In this document: in pieces, positions 32,765 through 38,335 of the stretch
How the letters are laid out: every line of letters starts with the position of its first letter
Position numbering within the stretch: position 1 is the stretch's first letter
Assembly (NCBI GenBank): GCA_938045475.1
Contig: CALIML010000020.1
Span: 1-38,335 of the forward strand
Length of the DNA: 38,335 nt
Reading direction: 5' to 3'
DNA from: an uncultured Sulfolobales archaeon
GTDB taxonomy: Archaea; Thermoproteota; Thermoprotei_A; Sulfolobales; Desulfurococcaceae
Notes under the pieces: model-generated
Database searches by the model: none
The model's input: only the letters and a program-made list of their open reading frames with translations
What the model was told of the DNA's origin: nothing
Position numbers and translations under genes: made by a program

Positions 32765-33646
32765 CTATTTCAATAAGTACTCTACATACTTACGTGGGCT
32801 GAACTCCTCTAAATCGCTGTAGCCCTGGCCTGTGCCTAAGTAAATTATTGGCTTTCTTATAGAGTACGCAATGCTTATTGGCACTCCTCCACGCTCACAT
32901 GCATCAGCTTTCGCAATTATTACTGCATCAACTCCTATAGCTTCATCAAATCTCTTAGCTTGTTCAACTGCGTCATTTCCAGTTAAAGCATCTATGACTA
33001 ATATCTTTCTATGAGGCTTTACAACCCTAGAGATCTTTCTGAGTTCTTCAACAAGATCTTGGTCTATATGCATTCTTCCAGCAGTATCTATTAGTAAAAC
33101 GTTATAGCCCCTCTTTTCTGCAAAAGCTATAGAGTCGAAGGCTATTGCTGCTGGGCTAACTCCATACTTAGCTACGAATACAGGTATTCCCAGCCTTTCC
33201 CCATGCACTTTTAACTGCTCTTGGGCTCCTGCCCGAAATGTGTCGGCAGCAACCATTAGAGGCTTAAACCCTCTGTCCTTGAATAGCTTAGCTACTTTCG
33301 CTATGGTAGTCGTCTTCCCTACGCCGTTGACTCCTAAGAAGATCACTTTATAGAGCTTGCTGCTCCTAGCTTCAATAAGCACATCTATTGGTTCAACTCC
33401 CTTAAATAACTCAGTTATTGCTTCACTGAGCGCTTTAAGAACATCACTTCGATCCCTCAACGCTCCATCTTCAACTAACCTCCTAAGTCGAGAAGTTATT
33501 GCTACTACAGCTTCGTACGCTACATCGTTTTCAACTAGCTGGAGCTCTAATTCATGTATGAACTTCTCCAGCTCCTTCCTAGAATAGAGAGCTCTACTTA
33601 TTTTTTCAGAGAAACTGGAGATAGCTTTTCTAAGCTTTTCAAACAA
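32765..33646 (-). CDS. ftsY: signal recognition particle receptor FtsY
   Basis: SRP GTPase that docks ribosomes on the membrane. 293 residues with the NG domain and only a short charged N-terminus, normal for archaea. Motifs: GVNGVGKTTTIAKVAK (G1), AADTFRAGAQEQL, LLIDTAGRM (G3), IAKADA (G4) and YLGTGQGYSDLEEF (G5). TTG start with GGGAGGAG five bases before it. Upstream of it lie pfdA and rplX. Confidence 0.96.
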   Translation of the reverse strand: MFEKLRKAISSFSEKISRALYSRKELEKFIHELELQLVENDVAYEAVVAITSRLRRLVEDGALRDRSDVLKALSEAITELFKGVEPIDVLIEARSSKLYKVIFLGVNGVGKTTTIAKVAKLFKDRGFKPLMVAADTFRAGAQEQLKVHGERLGIPVFVAKYGVSPAAIAFDSIAFAEKRGYNVLLIDTAGRMHIDQDLVEELRKISRVVKPHRKILVIDALTGNDAVEQAKRFDEAIGVDAVIIAKADACERGGVPISIAYSIRKPIIYLGTGQGYSDLEEFSPRKYVEYLLK

Positions 33647-33687
33647 GCTCCTCCCTCAAGCCATTAGGAGGCCTTTAAGCGCCAGCG

Positions 33688-34158
33688 TTAAGTAGGTTGA
33701 CTAGCCCCCGCTCTTGCCTGACGGAATATTGCTTGAAGCAATTGCTGCAAGTAGTTGTATTCATTGAGTAGCTGAAGCAACTCCCTCCTTCTAGCATTAA
33801 CTACGTTTTCTAAGCCTCTAGCTTTTTCATCAATCATCTTTATGGCCAGCTCTCTATCAGCCTTTACGTAGTAGTTCCTCCCAATATTAACTACGACTTC
33901 GCTTCCCCAATTGCTGGGAATAGCGGCCGGTATAAAGGCTGTCCCCAATCTATCTATAGTAACTAAAGCTTGCGTTCCTTCACTGCGCTTCGACAGTTCC
34001 TGGAGAGTGTTTCTAGATAGGAGTAGCTCAGACAACTGCATGGATAATTCATTTACTTGCTGCTGCACGATGCTTATGAGCTCTCTTAACTCAGTTACTC
34101 TAGCCAGCAAAACTCTAACATCTATAACTCTTTCTTTAGGCGCCTCCCCTTTACTCAT
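33688..34158 (-). CDS. pfdA: prefoldin subunit alpha
   Basis: Part of the hexameric chaperone that holds unfolded proteins in coiled-coil tentacles. 156 residues: two long coiled coils (VTELRELISIVQQQVNELSMQL and KARGLENVVNARRRELLQLLNEYNYL) around a beta-hairpin core with VTIDRLGTAFIPAAIPSN. ATG overlaps the rplX stop by four bases (ATGA). ftsY follows after 41 bases. Confidence 0.93.
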   Translation of the reverse strand: MSKGEAPKERVIDVRVLLARVTELRELISIVQQQVNELSMQLSELLLSRNTLQELSKRSEGTQALVTIDRLGTAFIPAAIPSNWGSEVVVNIGRNYYVKADRELAIKMIDEKARGLENVVNARRRELLQLLNEYNYLQQLLQAIFRQARAGASQPT

Positions 34159-34421
34159 TTAATGAACCCCTGAAGCGATAGTAGTCCAGCGACTTCTGGG
34201 CTCTCAGATTCCTCTGGAGATACTTCTCTAACGCTATGCACCTTAATGTTCTTTCTCTTGAGCTTGTGCGTCCCCCCTAGAACTGAGTAGACTTCCTCAA
34301 GAGCTTCCTCAGGCTTAGTAGCTAAGACTTCCTTCCTAAACTTCTGCCACTTAGGCTTCCCACCACGGCTTATCAACATCGATCCTTCAATCCTATACAC
34401 TTTTACTTCTCCAGAGCTCAA
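34155..34421 (-). CDS. rplX: 50S ribosomal protein L18Ae (LX)
   Basis: Archaeal large-subunit protein related to eL20. It shows EVKVYRIEGSMLISRGGKPKWQKF and LGGTHKLKRKNIKVHSV, the family blocks. TTG 34421 gives 88 residues beginning MSSGEVKVYR, near the family start, with GGGTG seven bases before it; TTG at 34439 is an alternative. Cotranslated with prefoldin alpha, as in other crenarchaea. Confidence 0.92.
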   Translation of the reverse strand: MSSGEVKVYRIEGSMLISRGGKPKWQKFRKEVLATKPEEALEEVYSVLGGTHKLKRKNIKVHSVREVSPEESESPEVAGLLSLQGFIK

Positions 34422-34507
34422 AGCACTAACACCCTTCAATGCTCTATACTATTGGGGAGGTAGAATAATAAGTTTATAGAGATGCTTCAACTAGGGTGAA
34501 GAGCGGG

Positions 34508-34873
34508 CTACGCCACGCTGTTAAGAAGCTTCCTCCAGTACTCTACGGCCTTCCTGTAGTAGTAGTTCTCCTCCTTCCTCGGGCCAAAGGAGTCCAAGCC
34601 TTCTTTAAACAACTTTTCTCTATACTCGCTGGCTTCATTACTACTTATTTCACCGCGCTTCTCCAAGTACTCTATTACTCTCAGCGCTTCTTCAACGCTC
34701 TTAGCTCTCCTCAAGTAGTCAACTGGGCCGGGGACGTAGTTACGCCATGGATCGATGTATGCTCCTTCAAATCTCACAGTTATGCTCGAGCTGCTCTTAT
34801 CGCTTGATTCATCCAGAATTTCCTTCGCTAAGTGAGGGTACTTCTTCTTGAATTCATCAATGCTCATCTTCAT
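34508..34873 (-). CDS. DUF2095-like archaeal protein
   Basis: A 121-residue, strongly charged soluble protein. The N-terminal DEFKKKYPHLAKEILD and the ITVRFEGAYIDPWRNYVPGPVDYLRRAKSVEEAL block resemble the archaeal DUF2095 family; the C-terminal half is helical. ATG 34873 or ATG 34867 both lie within the last codons of the upstream sugar transferase gene, so the two are coupled. Function unknown. Confidence 0.7.
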   Translation of the reverse strand: MKMSIDEFKKKYPHLAKEILDESSDKSSSSITVRFEGAYIDPWRNYVPGPVDYLRRAKSVEEALRVIEYLEKRGEISSNEASEYREKLFKEGLDSFGPRKEENYYYRKAVEYWRKLLNSVA

Positions 34874-36179
34874 TGGGCTTACCCTTCTCAACAACTTCTT
34901 CTGCAAGCTCTTCTATATAGTATTCTGTCCTAGCCCTCAAGAAGGATCTTGGGGGGACGTCTCTCGCCACAACTGACCCTGGCTCCACCCAGCTGCAGGA
35001 GCCTATCTTTACTCCAGGCATTATTGAAACGTTGACCCCTATTCTCGCCCCCCCACCTATTATTGCTCCAAGCTTCTTTCTACCACTACTCACTCTCTCA
35101 CCTTTCACTGATACTTTTACTGGAGCTTCATCAAACCTTAAATTGGCAGTTATTGATCCAGCCCCTATGTTTACGTTTTCGCAGACAATGCTGTCCCCTA
35201 TGTAAGCTAAGTGGAGCACGTTCGTATTCTCCATTATCAGCGACTCCTTTACTTCAACAGCGAAGCCCACTCTACTCCCATTGCAAATCACTGTATAGGG
35301 TCTCAGCCTGGCGCACGGCCCCACTGTCACGTTGCCTCCTATGAATGCTGGGCCTTCTATAAATGTGCCTGGTAGAACTACCGATCCTTCTCCAACACGT
35401 ACTTTTCCACGTATATATGCGCCCGGCCCTACCTCTCCTCTGACTTCAACTCCTTTAACTAGCTTGTCTAAGGCTATTCTCTGTGCTTCAAGTAAGTGCC
35501 ATGGGTAGCCTACGTCAATCCACTCCTCGCTTAAAGTCAGTACGTTTACTCTACCCCCGTTCTTAACAAACATTGATACAGCATCCGTAAACTCGTATTC
35601 ACCTCTTATAGAGGGCTTTAAGCTAAGTAAGTAGTTGTAGATGCCCCCTGCTCTAAGCTTATAGAACCCTGCGTTAACTACGTTTGTAGGAGGATCCCTA
35701 GGTTTCTCAATTAATTCCTTGAGGACCCCTCCCTCCCCAACCACTATGACTCCGTACTCATGGGGCTTGCAGTGCTTAGTTCCAACAATTACGTTGCCCG
35801 GCGATTCAAGCAGCCTTCTATATATCATTGAGTCTGTAGTGAATATATCTGAGTACGCAATGATTACTTCGCCATCCCCACTTAATGCTTCAATTCCTTT
35901 AAGTACAGCGTGGCCTGTTCCAAGCTCCTCCCCCTGGTTAATTACTTTAACGCTGGTCTTTGAGTAAAGGCTGTGTCTTTTAACAAATTCCTCAACTTTG
36001 TCCCTCATGTAGCTTGCTACAATAATTACTTCATTCAATTGCTCAGCTATATTCATTAAGTAGTCTAAGTGCCAGTGTATGAGGGGTTTGCATAGCACTG
36101 GTATAAGTGGCTTAGGCCTAGTCTCAGTTATAGGCCTAAGCCTTTCACCTCTTCCAGCAGCCAGTAAAACCACGTTCAT
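34857..36179 (-). CDS. glmU: bifunctional sugar-1-phosphate nucleotidyltransferase/acetyltransferase (GlmU-like)
   Basis: Related to the archaeal ST0452-type enzymes that make UDP-GlcNAc, UDP-GalNAc or dTDP-glucose. The 440-residue protein has an N-terminal nucleotidyltransferase domain with LAAGRGERLRPITETRPKPLIPV, EKPRDPPTNVVNAGFY and WIDVGYPWHLLEA, then a left-handed beta-helix of hexapeptide repeats (GEVGPGAYIRGKVRVGEGS onward) holding the acetyltransferase-like site around NIGAGSITANLRFD. Start ATG. Substrate is inferred from family only. The gene end overlaps the DUF2095-like gene. Confidence 0.9.
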   Translation of the reverse strand: MNVVLLAAGRGERLRPITETRPKPLIPVLCKPLIHWHLDYLMNIAEQLNEVIIVASYMRDKVEEFVKRHSLYSKTSVKVINQGEELGTGHAVLKGIEALSGDGEVIIAYSDIFTTDSMIYRRLLESPGNVIVGTKHCKPHEYGVIVVGEGGVLKELIEKPRDPPTNVVNAGFYKLRAGGIYNYLLSLKPSIRGEYEFTDAVSMFVKNGGRVNVLTLSEEWIDVGYPWHLLEAQRIALDKLVKGVEVRGEVGPGAYIRGKVRVGEGSVVLPGTFIEGPAFIGGNVTVGPCARLRPYTVICNGSRVGFAVEVKESLIMENTNVLHLAYIGDSIVCENVNIGAGSITANLRFDEAPVKVSVKGERVSSGRKKLGAIIGGGARIGVNVSIMPGVKIGSCSWVEPGSVVARDVPPRSFLRARTEYYIEELAEEVVEKGKPNEDEH

Positions 36180-36240
36180 AGCTAAGCCACTTAGAGCCCC
36201 ACAATATGCTTCCGCTATAAATTTTTATCCTTATAGACTC

Positions 36241-36515
36241 CCAAGAGATGAGCTCATACATTGCGGGGAATCGTAGGAGTGGCGTAGAGAGATCTGGGAA
36301 GTTGTGTATAGGAGTGTGCGTAGAAAGAACTTCACCTGCTGCTTAGCCATAGAAGCCAGATCTCTTGGTGCATTGAGAGCAGTTGCCAACGGTTTCAGGG
36401 TAGAGAGGCTTAAACAGACTTACTGCTCCCAAGGAGGCAAGGAGGGTGTTGGGCGTGTAAAAGCGCTGCCGTAGGCTTGAAATGCAAGGCCAGCCCCAAT
36501 CTTAATGCACTAAGA
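36241..36515 (+). ncRNA. candidate structured RNA upstream of eS1, with an overlapping short frame
   Basis: A TATA-like GCTATAAAT (36213-36221) predicts transcription from about 36243. Stems: AGAGATCTGG (36289-36298) with CCAGATCTCT (36356-36365), inside it GAAGTT/AACTTC; GAGCAGT/ACTGCTC in the next domain, and GTGCATT/AATGCAC closing it. GGGTGTTGG/CCAGCCCC lies in the 3' part. The region also has an open frame from GTG 36304 to TAG 36474 (56 codons: RRKNFTCCLAIEARSLGAL is representative). RNA or small protein cannot be decided. No family signature for RNase P or SRP RNA was found. Confidence 0.4.
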
Positions 36516-36525
36516 GTACTTAAGT

Positions 36526-36549
36526 GAGGAGGAATTTATTAACCTCCTC
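36526..36549. promoter_or_regulatory. dyad around the eS1 TATA element
   Basis: GAGGAGG (36526-36532) and CCTCCTC (36543-36549) are perfect inverted arms flanking AATTTATTAA, itself the best TATA-like element of the eS1 gene (predicted transcription near 36563). A regulator bound to the dyad would cover the TATA box; alternatively it is the 3' stem of the upstream RNA. Confidence 0.5.
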
Positions 36550-36587
36550 CCTATATGGGTGGATAGTTGCTATAAAGGTGCTTAAGA

Positions 36588-37226
36588 GTGTCAGCTAAGG
36601 CTGCTAAAGTTAAGGATAAGTGGAAGTTGAAGAAGTGGTATCAAGTAGTTGCTCCACAAGCTTTTGGAAGCATAGTTGTTGGAACTACTCCAGCAGACGA
36701 TCCATTGAAGCTAGTGGGGAGAACCATAGAAGTCACGCTATACGATATAACTGGTGACTTAACACAAGTCCACGTACACCTCTACTTCCAAGTAACAGAT
36801 GTACAGGGCGATAAGGCGCTAACTAGGTTTAGGGGCCACGAGCTCTCTAGAGACTATATGAGGAGCCTAATTAGGCGTAAGAGCAGTAAAGTAGCTTGCA
36901 TAGCGGATTTAGTTACAAAGGACAACTACAAAGTTAGAGCAAATACAGTAGCTCTAACTAGCTATAGGTGTAAGTCTAGTCAGAAAAGAGCTATAAGAAA
37001 AATAATCTACGAACACCTATCAACACAGATACCTCAAATGACTTTCGATGAAGCGGTACAAGCAATGGTGTTCGGCAGGATATCTCAAGAAATATTTGAA
37101 AAAGCCCACAAGATATATCCGCTTAGGAAAGTGGAAGTGTATAAGTCAAAGCTACTGATGGTGCCGAGTGAGTCGGGGGGCATGAAGCCAGCCATAGTAG
37201 TGTCTCCTCTATTTACAAAGGCCTAA
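36588..37226 (+). CDS. rps3ae: 30S ribosomal protein S3Ae (eS1)
   Basis: Small-subunit protein at the platform near the mRNA exit. 212 residues: KWKLKKWYQVVAPQAFG, TPADDPLKLVGRTIEVTLYDITGDL and KAHKIYPLRKVEVYKSKLL are the family blocks. GTG start with AAGGTG before it. It is the only plus-strand gene in this right-hand part, convergent with the DNA-binding gene. Confidence 0.96.
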   Translation: MSAKAAKVKDKWKLKKWYQVVAPQAFGSIVVGTTPADDPLKLVGRTIEVTLYDITGDLTQVHVHLYFQVTDVQGDKALTRFRGHELSRDYMRSLIRRKSSKVACIADLVTKDNYKVRANTVALTSYRCKSSQKRAIRKIIYEHLSTQIPQMTFDEAVQAMVFGRISQEIFEKAHKIYPLRKVEVYKSKLLMVPSESGGMKPAIVVSPLFTKA

Positions 37227-37269
37227 GCCACTTAAAGACATATTACTTCAAGTGGGTAAAGGAGGGCGG

Positions 37270-37656
37270 TCATTTAAAAACTAGCGTACAGATGTTGCAT
37301 TGGAGGATGTCTAAGTCCCTCTCCAGCGCCTTGTGTAAGCTGCACACGTACTTACGGGATAGTACGTACATCGTTATTCTACTGACCCTCCTTTGGACAT
37401 CGTACTTAGTCTTATTGCTCCTCAACAAGTCATTAGCCAACTCCTCGATCATTTCATCTACATCGCTGTGCCCGGCTAGCTCTAAGTACGTCCCCCGATC
37501 TCCCTTAACATACCTTGTGACAAGGGATGGCGATACGCTGAGCTTTCTTGAGACCTCTATTGGGGGGAGGTTTTTCTCAATGAGCTTTAGGGCCAGCCTC
37601 CTCTTAACTGATGGCTCTACGTATCTATAAGCTAGTTCAAAAGGGCTTTTAACCAC
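37270..37656 (-). CDS. helix-turn-helix DNA-binding protein (COG2522-like)
   Basis: A 128-residue predicted regulator. The DNA-binding HTH is LPPIEVSRKLSVSPSLVTRYVKGDRG at about 30-55. The C-terminus has a possible zinc site (CSLH and CNIC). Start GTG directly after the TAA of the upstream DUF438 gene, so the two are coupled; the DUF438 protein may sense a signal that this protein transmits. Target is unknown. Confidence 0.7.
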   Translation of the reverse strand: MVKSPFELAYRYVEPSVKRRLALKLIEKNLPPIEVSRKLSVSPSLVTRYVKGDRGTYLELAGHSDVDEMIEELANDLLRSNKTKYDVQRRVSRITMYVLSRKYVCSLHKALERDLDILQCNICTLVFK

Positions 37657-38335
37657 TTAAAGCACCACTATTTTCTCCCTGACTTCCTCAGGATTGTTGA
37701 CTACTTCCGTTAAATCCTCAACTATTTCTAATACGCCTAGAAGCTCTCCCCCACGGCTCTTAACTGGAGCCACTATTACTCTAATGATTCTATCGCCGAG
37801 CTTTGTCCAAAATACTCTATACTTCTCCACCCCTTTCTTCACTTGTTCAGCGACTCTAGAGACGTATTGCTCTAGCCTCGGTGGATGGCAGTACTCAAGC
37901 CTCCTCCCAATTATTGTCTTAGCTCTCACAAAGCCTCCAGAGATCTCGCTTTCACTAAAGAACCTGACTCTATTGTTTGAATCAGCATAAGTAACTTCTA
38001 TTGGCAGGGACCTAAATACCCCCTCTACTTCCTCAGGCGTTAGAAAGCCTGTTTCAAGCCTTAAGTCCCCCGGCTTCTCTATGCTATATGAGTCCGGCGC
38101 TATCTTGCCTGACAGCGTGAATGCCTTAAACTCCTCTGGCAGCAGGTCTACTTTTTCAGGAGGTATTGACTCACTTATCTCGAATGGGAGCACAGGCTTT
38201 GCACTAGGCTTCCACTCTTTTTCACTTACTTCAACTATGTAGCCCATTTCTTCAGCTATCTCCGCTATAGCAGCCCACTCGCCTTCGGAGAGTAGTGCCC
38301 AGACAGCTGGGTAGAGTATCTTGTTCTCCCTAAAG
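37657..38335 (-). CDS. DUF438/PAS-domain protein (N-terminus beyond window edge)
   Basis: The frame is open to the right edge: upstream of the ATG at 38247 the codons continue FRENKILYPAVWALLSEGEW, a pattern of hemerythrin-like DUF438 proteins (LYPxxxxxLSEGEWxxI). The downstream part is a PAS-like domain: LPIEVTYADSNNRVRFFSES, then GRRLEYCHPPRLEQYVSRV and GVLEIVEDLTEVV. Hence the true start lies outside, and a start at 38247 would be false. Sensor of a small molecule or redox state is likely. It is followed by the HTH gene in the same operon. Confidence 0.85.
   Translation of the reverse strand, partial: FRENKILYPAVWALLSEGEWAAIAEIAEEMGYIVEVSEKEWKPSAKPVLPFEISESIPPEKVDLLPEEFKAFTLSGKIAPDSYSIEKPGDLRLETGFLTPEEVEGVFRSLPIEVTYADSNNRVRFFSESEISGGFVRAKTIIGRRLEYCHPPRLEQYVSRVAEQVKKGVEKYRVFWTKLGDRIIRVIVAPVKSRGGELLGVLEIVEDLTEVVNNPEEVREKIVVL

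Noticed and set aside
36241-36515. RNase P RNA upstream of eS1
   Set aside because: GGGAAGTT and ACAGACTTAC faintly resemble conserved regions I and V, but spacing and pairing do not fit.
1-38335. CRISPR array, insertion sequences, prophage or defence island
   Set aside because: No regularly spaced repeats, transposase, integrase, Cas or restriction motifs were seen in any frame.

Overview
The window is a stretch of an archaeal chromosome, most likely a hyperthermophilic Thermoproteota (Crenarchaeota), Desulfurococcales-like. The evidence is archaeal-only proteins (eS1, L15e, P0/P1-type stalk proteins, aIF2-beta, aIF1A, NMD3, RIO1, Dim2-like KH protein, prefoldin alpha, L18a/LX), TATA boxes about 26 nt upstream of starts, frequent GTG/TTG starts with GGTG or GGAGG Shine-Dalgarno sites, tRNA genes without encoded CCA, an intron in tRNA-Asn, and at least one C/D-box guide RNA. 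No CRISPR array, transposase, phage or plasmid gene was found; this is housekeeping chromosome.

Layout. 1-947: 3' end of a tRNA (probably Leu), then a gene-poor stretch holding three concentric inverted repeats. 948-4354: rpl15e, a YchF-like GTPase, a metallophosphoesterase, tRNA-Lys(CUU), a C/D-box sRNA and a small unknown protein behind a mirrored promoter repeat. 4541-7952: an APC permease, then a metallophosphoesterase (apparently CTG-started) coupled to a nucleotidyltransferase-fold protein. 8047-13408: a DUF2148 protein without its cysteine module, an iron alcohol dehydrogenase, and a [NiFe]-hydrogenase maturation block (protease, Mrp-type HypB, HypA, HypD) containing a 786-nt interval with two candidate structured RNAs. 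No hydrogenase structural gene lies in the window.

13511-17002: an unknown membrane protein, an M42 aminopeptidase, a possible zinc-finger relic, Sua5 and tRNA-Val(GAC). 17003-21283: a gene-free structured stretch, intron-containing tRNA-Asn(GUU), a second weaker C/D-like RNA, and a six-gene minus-strand operon aIF2-beta / DUF424 / NMD3 / aIF1A / RIO1 / Dim2 joining translation initiation with small-subunit biogenesis. 21413-25946: a tRNA methylthiotransferase, and TrkH, a TrkA-like regulator and an MscS channel, a potassium and osmotic unit.

25977-34421: the classic crenarchaeal translation/secretion cluster on the minus strand: rplX, pfdA, ftsY, secE, nusG, rpl11, rpl1, rpl10, rpl12, alaS and a DUF434 protein. 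34508-38335: a GlmU-like sugar nucleotidyltransferase with a DUF2095 protein, a structured leader-like RNA region before eS1, a DNA-binding protein, and a DUF438/PAS protein running off the right end.

The most unusual observations are the non-coding ones: the C/D sRNA with a well-placed promoter, the mirrored 16-bp promoter repeat at 4321-4421, the nested inverted repeats at 285-565, the structured regions at 11515-12070 and 36241-36515, and the near-identical 3' ends of rpl10 and rpl12. All functional assignments are from reading motifs; no database search was possible.
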